Source: Cryptomeria japonica
Lineage: Eukaryota; Streptophyta; Pinopsida; Cupressales; Cupressaceae
Length of the DNA stretch: 64,000 bases
Assembly: GCF_030272615.1 (NCBI RefSeq)
Contig: NC_081413.1
Span: forward strand, 15,944,285-16,008,284
Reading direction: 5' to 3'
Position 1 is the stretch's first letter, and each line of letters begins with the position of its first letter. The notes beneath the pieces were generated by a model. The model saw only the letters and a list, made by a program, of their open reading frames with translations. It made no database searches and was not told the DNA's origin. Shown in pieces: positions 11,704-23,651 of the stretch. The position numbers were made by a program, and so were the translations under genes.

Positions 11704-14117
11704 GTGTTTATTTTAGATTTAGTAATCTTTTCAAATTTGTAATCACATAAGAAAGTTAATATTGCGAGCTTTCTTCACCTTGTTACTCAACAATGAAGAG
11801 GTGTGTATGGATTTAAGATGAACCATCTTTTTTTCTCAAGGTTAGATATCTCAAAAAAGAGAAAATAATTTATAGTTCTAGTGCTCAATACAATACTAGA
11901 GTTGATTGTTGAACCCCACAATTCCTAAATATCACTTCAACTAAAACGCCTATCATAATAGAAAGAACAAGTAATAATTTTTTTGCAGCCTAAGAATCAC
12001 ATTGATGCAATCAAGCTCTTGAATTATAATGAAAACTACAATGATGAATCCTTAGAAAAGGGAAAAAGAAAAAAAAAACCCTAAATGAGGATTAAATTAT
12101 GAAAAGTGTCCTCATCTCATGCCATAAGACAAAAAACATGTAACCTAATAATAAAAAATACTCCCAAGTTTAGCATAAATATAATAAAGTAAAAGGGATC
12201 TAATGATTAATTAATTATTATGCAATTCTCCTATTTACTCTAGTGATTTCCAACCTATTTTGCCTTACCACGTGGTGCTCAAATGCATTACCAAGTATAT
12301 GATAAAAGAAGTCCATTGTTTTGGAAGTTGTCACTAACTTTTGAAATGTATCTTAAAAAATATTATCCACAAAAGTTAGCTTCTATTATGTTTCACAAGT
12401 TTTTAGTAAAGAATATTATTGATCATGATATCAATTCGCAATAGTCTTGCCACTTGCAAAATTTCCACTAAAATATGTAGTTTTTAAAGCGTGAATGAGA
12501 AAATCCGTCGACCAATTTCCAACATTGGATTCATTTGTTGATTGAAGTAATGAGAAATTTGAATCATTTCAAGTCTTGCATAGTATACAATTGGACAAAA
12601 AGAGAAAATGCAAACATTGTTCACTTGTCATTAGGTTTCACAACTATCCCTTTTAAAGATGTTACTAACATGTTTGAGTTCTTCTTTGGAGTGAACTTCT
12701 ATTGTACCTGCCTTTTTTACAACATTCTTGATGAAATTTGGTCATGTATGCAAGATATTATCACCCATTTAGAAAGCATGGGTGGGACCTACCATGCATG
12801 GCTTGTTGATCACACACCATTGAAATTAAATAGTTTTAATTAGATGAGAGAGAACATCATGTCGTAGAGAAGTGCTAGCTTCTATCATTTCTCCACCCAA
12901 GGAATGATATTATTGTTGACGAGCTCTAATAAATGCTTGGATGTTGACACTTTAACACAAGTCATGATTGGGTTTCTAATACAATTATTCTTTCTTTGAT
13001 GGAGAGTGTTATTGGATTCACCAACTATAGTCAAATTTTCAACATACGAGGTCAAATAGATTGGAATCAATTCATATATCATAAAGAACAAGACTTATTT
13101 TGATCAACAAAATATTTTCAACATTATTGTGAATCATTCTTCTTAGACTAGAAGATAACAAATACTTCAAATGATTATAAAAGGAAATATATGAATGCAA
13201 AAATAATTTATGATTATAACATTTAGATAACACTCTCCAAAAATGTATCCCATGTACAAACACCTTTTCTTTTGGTTTCCCAAACAAGTATGGTTGCTTC
13301 AACGTTAATGCATAAGCCATTCATTTATCACTTCACATACACATAAAGTCAAAATCCCTTTTCAAGGTTAACTTCTATCAAGTTTCCTAGAAGGTATGCA
13401 TCTACTTTGTTACATTCTAATTGATAAAACAAGCTTTATTGGAGAAAGGTCACTGGACCAAATTGGTAATAGGTCGTGGGAAGAATTTCAATATCACAAG
13501 TATGATGGTTGAATAATTGACACTATTTTGAGTCATTCCAATATATGACATATCATTATATGATACGTCACTTTGGGGAAGCTTTAAAATAGTGGTCACA
13601 ATAGATGTACTTTTTTTATGAAATGGGGATTAAACTACCTAGAACAAATTCTACATCCTTCTTAAAGATATAAGGAAAGTCAAAGTGATACATATAGATT
13701 GACAACTCCTCACCTTACACATCAATGCCAACCAACTTGGAAATAAATAAGATGCATTTCATTTGCCATACATGTGTATGTAATAATTGATTTTTATGAA
13801 ACAAAAAATAAATAAAAAATGTTAAAATCAATAGCTACACTAGTACACTAGTAATATGTTGTCTTATTGAGCAAAAAGGGGGCCTAGAGAATTCAAATTT
13901 AAATGATTAACAACGATAGGAGAGGTCTTGTTGTGCATCAAACAACAAATTAAGCTAATATATATTTGTGAATTGTCGTTGGACTTATCAATTGTGAACT
14001 TAGCAAGTTAATTCATAACATCTACAAAAATGAAAGTAGGTCACTTGATCTACCTCTCTTTATTGTTGTGAACTTTCAATGTTTAATCAAACTTGAATGA
14101 AACAAATAAGTGTCATG
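11704..14117. other. intergenic, nothing recognised
   Basis: AT-rich sequence of 2.4 kb. Short open frames (12535-12843 plus; 12885-13091 and 13072-13320 minus) show no domain I recognise. I see no repeat boundary, RNA gene or terminal structure. Confidence 0.5.
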
Positions 14118-15231
14118 TGTGTGAAGTGGGGTACCTACAGCTGCAACACAAACACTCAATAGATCATTACAAGCATGGTTAGCAAATTGAAATCAAACGA
14201 AAGATAAACCATGACAAAGCAACCTATCACCTCCTAAGAGATGTGAGTGTGGATTTTCTCTCAGATTTGGATAAGCAATCCCAGTGACTTGACTACACCT
14301 AGACAAAGGATTTAAAATTATATGAAATGCAAGCTAGATGAGATTGATTATGCTAGATTGATCCAATAGGATAATTAAGCTAATGATATGCATGATTAAG
14401 CTATGATGATGATGCAATTAAGCTAAAAATAGAGATTGATTATGCCATATGATTTAACAATAATGCTAGAATATGATCAAATTAAACTAGATCTAAGATG
14501 CAATTGCCTATAATGAAAATGCCTAAAATGATATGAGATGCTATCATTTATGCTCCAAAATGGGGGATATTTATAGGATTTCCAAGGCCAGGGGTGAGGT
14601 GGCAAGAATCAACGGTCAAGATTGAGTCTAAAGATATCAAGGGTGAAATTGGAGGAGGTTGGAGAAGAGGTTGGAGGGAGGGACACTTATCATCTCTGTG
14701 GTGACAAGTGTCAAGGAGTCTTGCTTATAAGAGGGCAAGTGTCCAAGGGAGGAGACGTGTGGCATAAGTGCCACGTGTCTCAGGGGGAGGATATCCAACC
14801 CATAGGAGGTTAAAATGTGCAAGATAGGATAGGGTTAGTTAAACCTAGGGTTAGGTGGAATGGGTTAGGTTAGAGAGTGGTTAGGTTATGTGGTTAGAAG
14901 TTAGGAGGCATGAGGGTAATTTGAATTTAAAAATTCAAATAATAGGAAAAGGCTAATTAAACTTCAACAATTCATAATTTGATTTGTTTTAATTGATTGG
15001 GGGATTAGAAGGAATGAATTAAATGGGGGGAGGATTAATTAATTCAGATTAATTAATCAAAGGGGACTATTGAAATGAACTTATTAAATAAATCCTTAGA
15101 TTTATTAATAAGTAGATGAATGGGAGAATTTAATCAAATTGCTAATGAATTCAATTAAATTGGGAAGGGGGATTAATTAATTAATTGCTTATTCAATTAA
15201 TTATCTTCAGACCATTTTTTAGGTGTATACA
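14118..15231 (-). repeat. 3' LTR of the outer Tat element
   Basis: Begins tgtgtgaag on the plus strand and ends ggtgtataca at 15231. It is followed by ttttgcccctctttg (15232-15246), which on the minus strand is the purine tract caaagaggggcaaaa. The same purine tract follows the 3' LTR of the inner Tat element at 21323, and the LTR lengths agree (1114 versus 1108-1141 bp). Sequence similarity to the inner LTR is limited to short blocks, so the two elements belong to related but distinct families. The matching 5' LTR is not in the window. Confidence 0.75.
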
Positions 15232-17236
15232 TTTTGCCCCTCTTTGAAGCGAGGTGTGATGACGCGTTGATTCAAAGAATAATATCATTTTGATGATGTT
15301 GATTTGATATTGGTTCGATAGGATGCCCCAGACATTGATTGATAAATTATGATACGATGATGCCCCCTCGGGAGATTAATTAAGATAATTGACCTATGGA
15401 GTGTTTGAATTTTCGTCAACTCTGGTTGATGAAAGTGTGAGTTCTTCAATCACTATGATATGGTTCTTGATGTGATGATTGATAGAGCTTGATTGAATTC
15501 GATAAGATTGATTAGATTGATGAGATCGAGAGATAGTCTAGTTTCAGGAATGATACCTTCTGTATAAGACAAAGATGATCAAAGCATCTAGTTTTAGGAA
15601 CGATATATCCTGTATAAGACTTGATCAAAAATGACTGCTTCCAGGAAAGATACATCCTATAAAAGATATGATATAATGGATCAGATGCGATGGATAGATA
15701 GAATTGATAAGATTGATTGGATAAAAAACTGACATTTTGTTGATATTATGTTGCAGGAAAATTTAGATGTACTGATGTTGGCATATTTGAGGGAGTATCA
15801 AAAGATTCTCTTTGGGTCAACAACATTTGGAGAGAGATGAGTCATCATTTTGATTGTGTATACACCTATGATGATACATTAATGATTCCTGCGATAGATT
15901 TGGCTTTTGATAAGATAAGCTTGTGTGATCCTATGTAATAATGAAATGCAAGCTAAATGCAAATCTACGAGCGAACCAATCACTAGGTTATTGAGTTTTG
16001 TCATCATTGAGCTTTTTGAAATGTGGGAAGTGAGCGCAAACATCGATAGTATAATTAAACCATGATGACCTGAGCACTACTTACCTGGATTTTGATATTG
16101 CAAGTTAGCACAAGAATTGAGGTATAAATGAACCAATATGACCTAAGTGTTACTTGCATAAAACAGGCAGTACTAACCATTTCTATATGCAAATCGGAAA
16201 TGTCTTCAATGATGATCATGTCCCGAGACAAATTTGCACATATTAATGATTAATTTACAAACATCAAACAAGAAAAATATCATGTTCCTTCCTTGTTCCT
16301 CTAGTCAAATACATCTTGGAGTCACTCAGAAATCATGATAGTGAAAATCAAGATATAAAAGTTGAACCAAAGTGTTAAAAGCATTATCCAAAAGATATCA
16401 TCCATCGAAAAGTGTGTGATGTGCTTAGACTGACATGTGATAATTTGATGGTTGACAATTTGATCTCATGTTCAACGTTGGATGTGTCTCAATTTTTGCT
16501 TGACAATAGTTGTCTAACTATTGTTCTACATGTTTGATTAAGCTCAAAACGATGAAAATTTTTACCCCCAGCTAGGTGTAGGATTTTGCCCCAAGCCTAG
16601 AAATAAATTTAGTATAATATACCTAATGATCCAAACCATGGTGAGAAATCAATTGTGATGCCTTTGTATGTACCAAGGCTCATTATGGAGATGAACATCA
16701 CTGATGGAAATGAATGCAAGCAGAAGGATGCATGAACTAATAGATGGAAGAGCTAGCTGACAGATAGCACCTATTGCCAGGTTTTCACCATTTGTTTTTA
16801 TTGCACTTTTTCTCATATTTGATTTTTTTTCTCTGTTGTCACTGTTTTTGTTGTTTTTGTATTTTCTGATTTTCCACTGTTTTTGGATTTTTCTGTTTTT
16901 TCACTGTTTTGGGATTTTTCTGCTTTTTCACTATTTTGGGATTTTTCTATTTTTTGAGACATAAAACTTTTTTAGATGCATGTTATTAATGGGTTCATCA
17001 AGCTGATCCCCATCCTGTGTTGATAGTTGATATGCTCCTAATCCAAATGTTGTTGTGACCACAAACAAACCCAACCAATTTGGTTCAAACTTCCCTTTCT
17101 TTTCTCAATCTACCTGGTTGCATGGATTTTCTTTGAGTACTAGTTCCCCAACTTGAAAGGCTTGTGGTTTGACCTTGTGATTATAACTGCAACACATTCT
17201 TTGTTGATACACCTTCAAATGATCAAATACATTTTG
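15232..17236 (-). other. non-coding 3' region of the outer Tat element
   Basis: Lies between the purine tract and the integrase. It carries no PMD ORF, unlike the same interval of the inner element, but shares blocks with it: the gtgccccctcgg area near the LTR, a duplicated tgacctgag..tacttac segment at 16060-16155, and the ccaggttttcaccat block at 16777. A pyrimidine-rich tandem repeat sits at 16845-16957. Confidence 0.6.
16845..16957. repeat. short tandem repeat, unit about 27 bp
   Basis: Three to four imperfect copies of a unit containing cactgttttgggatttttct, T-rich on the plus strand. It is located in the 3' non-coding part of the outer Tat element. Confidence 0.7.
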
Positions 17237-18275
17237 TCATAGTTCATGGATCAATTCTAACTCTTGCAGTCTAGATACTCGTTGTTCTTCATTTGGGATA
17301 AGGCCTTTTAATGATACTTGTAGAGAAGGTATCTCTACTTCTATTGGCAGTATTGCTTCTAATCCATAGATAAGAGAGAAAGGTGTGGCACCTTTTAGTG
17401 TGTGGATACTGGTATGGTAGGCCCATAGAGCATGGTTCAATTGAATATGCCAATCTTTGCCATCATCATTTACTGTCTTTTTGAGGATTTTCAAAATAGT
17501 TTTGTTTGATGCTTCCGCTTGCCCATTCCCTTGTGGACAGTAGGGTGTGGAAAATCTATGTTGGATTTTGAATTTCTCACGTATCTCTTGTACATCCTGA
17601 TTTTTGAACGATTGCCCATTATTAGTAAAATGGTCATGGGTATGCCATAGCGACATATGATGTAGTTCAAGATAAATGCAACAATTTCTTTTCCTGTGAC
17701 ATTGATGAGAGGTACTGCCTCAGTCCATTTTGTGAAATATTTTGTAGCTACAAGGATGAATTTGTGACCACTGGATGAAGGAAGAGTTATTTTTCCTACT
17801 AGATCAAGACCCCATTGGTAGAAAGGCCAAGATGTTGCCAAAGCATGAAGTTCTTGTGACGGTGCATGAATTAAATTTCCATGGATCTAACAGTGTTTGC
17901 ATGTTTTTGCTATCTGAAAAGAATCTCGTTCCATAGTTGGCCAATAATAGCCCAAGCGTATGAGTTTTTTCGAAAGGGTAAGACCACTTGAATGAGTGCC
18001 ACAAATGTCGTTATGGACTTTATTTAAGGACTTCTTCGATTCTTCTTGCTCAAGACATCTTAAGAGAGTATCGTCCATACCTCGTTTAAAAAGGGTATCT
18101 GTGACAATAGTATAATGGGAAGATTGACGAATAAAGTTTATCTTTTGGTTCTTTGACAAGTCAGGAGGGAAGATATTATCTTTCAGTTATGTATAAGTTT
18201 GGCCATAGTGGGAGGAATTGGGACAATTATGAGTAGGGTAAAACAACTCTTCCACCAGGAATTTGTAACGCTCTT
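17237..18275 (-). pseudogene. Ty3 integrase, outer Tat element
   Basis: Integrase would insert the cDNA into host chromosomes. The zinc-binding part is complete at about 18000-17880 (H..ICGTHSSG, YYWPTMERDSF, CKHC). It is followed by the core: WGLDLVGKI with the first catalytic Asp, YIICRYGIPMT, NNGQSFKNQ where the second Asp lies, and GNGQAEASNKTI carrying the Glu. The reading is broken by a TAG directly after CKHC (17887-17889) and by a frameshift near 17650 that spoils the second Asp region. The C-terminal end YGLEAILPIEVEIPS is typical of Tat/Athila-type integrases. Pol continues at higher coordinates. Non-functional. Confidence 0.85.
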
Positions 18276-18770
18276 GATTTTCCTATGTTTGAAGTAGATA
18301 AGCAAGTGTTGCCATGGCATTTGCTGCTTTGTTGTCATTCCTCGAAATCTGTTGAAAAGTTATTTCAACAAAGTATTTCTTGACATCATCAACCATTTTC
18401 TTATAAGGCATTAACTTTCCATCCTTTGTTTGATAATTGTCATTGACTTGATTGATGACGAGCTGAGAGTCTCCAAAGACCTAAAGTTGTGTAATGTTCC
18501 ATTCTATAGCCATTTTGATTCCTGTGACCAAAGCTTCATATTTTTCTATATCGTTGGTGCATGGGAAGCTTAATTTGTATGATTTTAGAACTATATGACC
18601 TTGTGGTGTGATGAATAGAATGCTTGGTTCTGATCCATGTTGTGTATATGAACCATCAAAGTATAATTTCTTTTTTTTCGTGGTGACCGTTAGGATATCA
18701 GCATCAGGAAATTCAATATGTAAAGGACAATCATCTTAAAGTGGTGCATCTCCTAGTTGGTTGGAAATGA
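18276..18770 (-). pseudogene. second (archaeal-type) RNase H, outer Tat element
   Basis: Contains LYFDGSYTQHG, SYKLSFPCTN, KYEALVTG, FGDSQLVINQV and TKDGKLMPY, the pattern of the additional RNase H that characterises the Tat lineage; the normal Ty3 RNase H lies upstream at 18814-19150. It would degrade the RNA strand during reverse transcription. Catalytic positions are visible as D in FDGS, E in YEAL and D in GDSQ. Interrupted by stops, for example TAG at 18283-18285 where the inner element still has CAG. Confidence 0.75.
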
Positions 18771-18813
18771 CTTGCCCCTTGATAGCTTTTTTGTCAACAT
18801 ACTCAATATCAAA

Positions 18814-20176
18814 CTAGCTTAGGATCATGATCCATTTTGCTAGTCTTCCTGTTAATGTCGCCTTGCTGAGCAAATACTTCAATGGATCAATTTTAGCAAT
18901 CAACATGACGGAATGAGATAGTAGATAATGTCTTAATTTTTTAGAATCAAACACTACTGCCAAGCATTCTTTTTCTATTGGTGAATAGTTGAGCTCGTAT
19001 CCCACTAATGTTCTGTTCATGTAGTAGATGGCTTGTTCTTTTCCTTTATTATCTTGTTGTGCGAGCAAAACTCCTAATGATACTTCTGTGGTTGATACAT
19101 ATATTAACAACGACTTTCCTGGAATTGGTGACATTAAGATGGGGGGTTGCATGAGATAGGCCTTAATCTTATTGAATGTGTCCTCACATTGATCATCCCA
19201 CTTGAAATTAACATTTTTGTGCAATAAATGAGTAAATGGTTGGCATTTATCTTCTAGTTGAGAAACAAGTCTTCTGATTGACTGTAGTCTTCCTTGGAGT
19301 GATCTGAGTTGACTGATATTTTGGGGAGATGTCATTTCCATGATTTCTTTGACCTTGGTGGGATCTACTTCGATACCCCTAGCTGAAATAATGTATCCCA
19401 ATAGCTTGCTTGAAGTAACACCAAAGGCACATTTATTGGGATTGAGTCGTAGCTTATATTGTTCTAACCGGTCAAAGATCTTGTCTAGTATTCCTATATG
19501 GTATTCTCAGTTGTATGATTTGGACAATATGTCATCCACATAGTCTTCTATGAATGTATGCATCGTGTCATGGAATATCATTGTCATAGCTCTCTGATAT
19601 GTAGCACTTGCATTCTTTAGTCCAAAAGGCATGACGTTCCAGCAGAAAGTACCCCATGGACATGTGAAAGTTGTCTTTTCTTGATCTTCAGGCGTTATTT
19701 TAATTTGATTGTATTCGGAGAAACCATCCATTAGAGAAAACATGGAGTGTCCAGCAGTTAAATCCACAATGATGTCAATGTTAGGCAAAGGAAAGTCATC
19801 CTTTGGACATGCAATATTAAGATCTTTGAAGTCTGTGCATACTCCGATACTTTTATCTGGTTTGGAAATAGGAACGATGTTTGATACCCACTAAGGATAT
19901 GCTATAGGCCCGATAAATCCTACATCCATTCATTTCTTTACTTCTGCTTTGACAAGAAGAGCAATATGAGGATGCATCTTCCTTAATTTTTGTTTAACTA
20001 GTCTGGCTCCTAGACTGACATTTAAGTGATGCATAATAGGATCTAGATCCAACCCTGGCATGTCTGCATATGACCAGGAGAAATTGATTTGGTGTCGTTT
20101 GAAGAAATCTATATATTGTTGCATTTCTAGTTCTGATAGAGAAGTTGTTGGATATAGAATCTTTGGTTGCTTTGTT
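18814..20176 (-). pseudogene. Ty3 reverse transcriptase and first RNase H, outer Tat element
   Basis: RT copies element RNA into cDNA. Visible in order: a pre-RT segment (YIDFFKRHQINFSWSYADMP), then PNIDIIVDLTAGHSMFSLMDGFSEYNQI split into two strings (PNIDIIVDLTAGH; SLMDGFSEYNQI), then TTFTCPWGTFCWNVMPFGLKNASATYQR in pieces, and the catalytic box YVDD in FIEDYVDDILS. The thumb/connection and RNase H follow: GYIISARGIEVDPTKV, LRSLQGRLQSIRR, LLHKNVNFKWDD, LAQQDNKGKEQAIYYMNRT, LNYSPIEKECLAVVF. Several stops and at least one frameshift near 19507 disrupt it. The 17.1-kb inner Tat element is inserted at its upstream edge (target gtccc, 20177-20181); the frame resumes at 37292 with IETVNIG. Confidence 0.88.
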
Positions 20177-20181
20177 GTCCC

Positions 20182-21322
20182 TGTGTCGACTTGAATTTCA
20201 TCATCAAAATACTACCTGCAACAAGTTAGTTTCACAAAATACAAAGGAAATGCTACAGGAAATCCAAACTCAATGAATGAAACTACATGAAATACATATT
20301 AAAATAAAACATTATTTTTACCTTCATGATTTAAGTCTCATTGTGTCCTAACTCCACTATTCCTAGTTGCAGATGGTGTGCTCTCAGACAAGCACTGATA
20401 GATTCCAAGATGGCATATGAAGAATGGACTGATAGCTGATAGTTAACTGATACTATGATATGCAATGGTAAATGACTATGCTAAAATGATTATACTAAAT
20501 GATTATGCTTATTTACTTCAAGATTAAATCTCACGGATGCATAATTTTTCAAAAATGATTAGCTTTGAAAACTCACTTGAAGACTAACTCTTTCTCAACT
20601 CAAACTCTTGATTTTATAGACTTTGAGAGGATAAGATGATGTGGCTCAGATCAACGGTCATGATCAGATCTGCAAATTTGGATGGCTATGAGCAAAGGTG
20701 AAGGTTGAGAGAAAGGGGGAAGGAGAAGACAAGTGTCACTCATCTCACCTTGACTGGGTTGCTGACTGAGGGAATCTAGGGATGGTTGGAGAAAATTTAG
20801 GCATGAGAGGACAAGTGGACTCAAGTCCTCCCTAAGATGTAGGGATGTTAGAGAGAATATAGAAGAAGGTTATGAAATATGTGTACGTACACAATATTTC
20901 ATTAAATTTGGAGGTTGAAGATAAATGATGAATTAATATTTAAGAAATATTAATTTCGTTAGCCACATGATGGATGAGTTGGCAAAGGGAAGATGAAGTG
21001 GAGATGGAAGGTGAGTTGGATAAGAGATTAAATAATTTAAGAAATCATTTAATATTTGAGACTATAGGATAGGAGAATAACCATTAAATATTAGATATTT
21101 AATTGATTGCAGGAGATAATTAAATATTAGATATTTAATTAATTAGAGGAATAGAATAGATGAATTAATTAATAAAATATTTCAATTAAATTAATTAATA
21201 GAAAGACACGAAAATGAATTAAATAATTTAATCTTTTCAAATTAACTATTTAATAGAAGAATAATTATTAAATAATATAAAATATTTATTTAATCGCTCA
21301 TAGCCATTTTTATGTGTATACA
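20182..21322 (-). repeat. 3' LTR of the inner Tat element
   Basis: Runs tgtgtcgacttg to tgtgtataca on the plus strand, 1141 bp. It is close to identical to 36179-37286 apart from scattered substitutions and a ~33-bp segment near the left end (about 20224-20260) that the other LTR lacks. Its AT-rich half contains repeated attaaatatta blocks. It faces the antisense PMD ORF and could supply that ORF with a promoter if it works in both directions (inference). Confidence 0.95.
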
Positions 21323-21337
21323 TTTTGCCCCTCTTTG
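21323..21337 (-). promoter_or_regulatory. polypurine tract, inner Tat element
   Basis: Minus strand caaagaggggcaaaa directly abuts the LTR start. This would prime plus-strand DNA synthesis. The identical tract follows the outer element's LTR at 15232-15246. Confidence 0.9.
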
Positions 21338-21828
21338 AAATGACATTGAGACAACATTGTTTTGAAAAATTAAATCAAGTCTCGATAGTGCGCTTGATGG
21401 AGATAAAAATCCTGATTGTGTGCCCCCTCGGTAGATTGATCATGAAATTGTTGAAAAATTTAGTTTGAATGATTGATCTCATGATAATTGAAAAGTTCCG
21501 TCAATTAAATTCATTTGTAAAAAACAAAATAAAGTGCCCCATTGAAAAGCATTAATTACCCTTTCAAAGAGTAATTATAAAATTAACCAAGGTTAATTTT
21601 AATTTCATTTTCATCCTTGTCAGCTTGTGAAGAAAATTGTCTTGGTGAGGTGGCGAAATGGTGATTCCTGTGGAGAACCATTGATTTGAGCACGTTCGAC
21701 GATATCAACGACCTTTTGAGTATAGGTATCCAATATGTGTCTTATCCCGAGCTTTGTTTGCAACTTGTCATACAATTTTTCATGTTTTTTGGTGCGTTTT
21801 GGGATTTTTTGCGATTTTCAGTATTTGG

Positions 21829-22085
21829 TTAGTGCTTTTGCATTTAGGTTTAGCGCATTTGCCAATGTTAACGCTTGTGTTAGTAATGTTAGCTTATTTT
21901 CTTAGGTTAGCACTTCTGCATTGTGTGTTTGCGCTTTTGCATCTAAAGTTTGCACATTTGGTTTGTTTCATGCATATGTTCTTAAGGTTATCACTTTTGT
22001 TAAAACAGTTAGCGCATATGCTTTGTTTAGCACCTGCGTTCAATAGGATAGCGCTTTTGTTAAAAAGGTTAGCGCATATGCTCTA
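21829..22085 (+). repeat. motif array B, upstream of the PMD ORF
   Basis: About twelve imperfect copies of GGTTAGCRCTTTTG spaced roughly 20-24 bp apart: ggttagtgcttttgc, ggtttagcgcatttg, ggttagcacttctgc, tgtttgcgcttttgc, ggttatcacttttg, agttagcgcatatgc, ggatagcgcttttg, ggttagcgcatatgc. The array ends 400 bp before the PMD start codon at 22486 and reads in the direction of that ORF. The same motif, in the direction of gag, fills 35730-36072 near the other end of the element. Confidence 0.8.
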
Positions 22086-22485
22086 GATGAATGTTTTTGA
22101 TAGATTTCATAGCCAAAAATCACTTTGTTGATTAGATTTAGGCATGTTTGATGCACAATTATGATGAATAGGTACTTGATTGATTGATTGATTGATGTTG
22201 TTTGATAGATCGATTTGATTTGTTTTGATAGATTAGCTCTAAGAAACCGATTTAGTTTCTGATTTAAGAGTATAACAAAGTTTTGATTGAACTCAGTGAT
22301 TGATAGAAAACCATGTTTGATAGGTTTAAAATGATTTGATAGCCTAATTTGCTTCATTTTGAAAAGATTGATATGATAGATTAGTGATCTCTTTGATTTG
22401 ATAGATAGATGAGTGATGATTGATCGAATTCTCTTGGTAAACATGAGAAACTTGAGTTCTCCAGTGTCGAAAGAAATTCCCAGCG
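22086..22485 (+). other. leader between array B and the PMD ORF
   Basis: AT-rich, with a gattgattgattgatt microsatellite at about 22171-22190 and many tttgataga words. No gene. It would be 5' untranslated sequence if the PMD ORF is transcribed from the left. Confidence 0.4.
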
Positions 22486-23651
22486 ATGCGACACTTAGTG
22501 CCAGAGCTTACACAGGCAGAGGTGAGACATATAGATGCCTATGGATTACACCATCTGTTATACATGCCTGATATTACCCATAATAGGGGTTTATTGACAG
22601 CATTATCTGAGAGATGGCATAGCAAGCATAATACTTTCCACCTGCCCACGGGTGAGATTAATATTACCCTTGAGGATGTGTATAGGATTCTTCATATCCC
22701 AGTGACTGGCGAGCTAGTTCAGTATGATTTTCAGGATCGTGTAGGGACAGAGGCTTGCAGAGCCGTATCTGGCGATGAGAGCATCTTAAGAGGAGAGATT
22801 CGATGGGAGGATATGATTATGTATTACAAGACTCTCCTTGTGATTCTTGCAGGTTTGATTGGGGTATTTATTTGTCTAGATAGGAGATCTCAAGGTTTGT
22901 TGTTGGGTGGGGTAAGATTCTTTAGAGCATGATGCAACATCAGACTTGATATGCATGGGGTGTTTGTATGCTTTCTCATTTATATCATGATCTTCATCAG
23001 GTTGTTTATGATGGGAGTGTTAGTCTATCGACAGGATGTACACTTTTGCAGATCTGGTGCAGGGAGCATATTGCTATCACTCGGCCTATCCATCATAAAG
23101 TTCATGGTGAGAGGCAACCATATGTTTATCTATATGCAGGTATCCTTACTCAGCATAAGCTGGGTAAGATGGAGTATTGGCGTTGGGTTCTTGATTTACT
23201 GGATAGTGTTATTTGGAGACCATATGTTGGTTCTCAGCCGTGGATGGATGATGCACAGACATTACCATTTATTATACAGAGTAGATATCTTATTGGTCGG
23301 ACTCCATACATTGTTGAGCGATAGTTGATGAGTCGTATTCTTAGACAATTCAGTATCATTAAACCTATGCCTACTGGTGTCACGATATATGCTCGGTGGT
23401 ACAGAGATAGGCAAGATCAGGGACCTTCTTTGTCATTTGAGATTGCTCGCGCAAAGTTTCTTGCTACTCCTAGGGTGGTTTATGATATGAGATTGCACGT
23501 TCTTGATCCTGGGGTTACTGCGGATTATGCTCAGTACATACTAGCACATCCATTTCCTCGTATTACTGATCCAACAGATCCTCCTCCTAGCTCAGGAGAT
23601 GAGGATGATGATTCAGATGATCCAGTTATTAGGAGACGAAGACGAAGATGA
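22486..23651 (+). pseudogene. plant mobile domain (PMD) ORF, antisense to gag-pol
   Basis: The translation has the signature of the plant mobile domain (MAIN/MAIL-type, aminotransferase-like PMD): LTALSERWHSKHNTFHLPTG, then GEINITLEDVYRILHIPVTG, then in a second frame LSHLYHDLHQVVYDG, LLQIWCREHIAITRP and YWRWVLDLLDS, ending in an acidic tail followed by RRRRRR. The frame shifts once between about 22850 and 22968 and is cut by a TAG at 23322-23324, after which the same frame continues to 23651. PMD proteins are known both as host genes involved in silencing and genome stability and as captured ORFs in plant Ty3 and Mutator elements. Here it sits between integrase and 3' LTR on the strand opposite to gag-pol. 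This copy is broken. Start chosen at the first ATG that opens into the domain. Confidence 0.82.

Noticed and set aside
12535-13320. Frames of 68-102 codons as a possible gene
   Set aside because: No recognisable domain, no splice context, and base composition like the surrounding intergenic DNA.
16845-16957. CRISPR-like spaced repeats
   Set aside because: The units are contiguous, T-rich and imperfect; this is an ordinary minisatellite in a plant retroelement.
21829-22085. Array B as a CRISPR array or centromeric satellite
   Set aside because: Motif copies are degenerate with irregular spacing and no conserved spacer length; it is confined to the retroelement.
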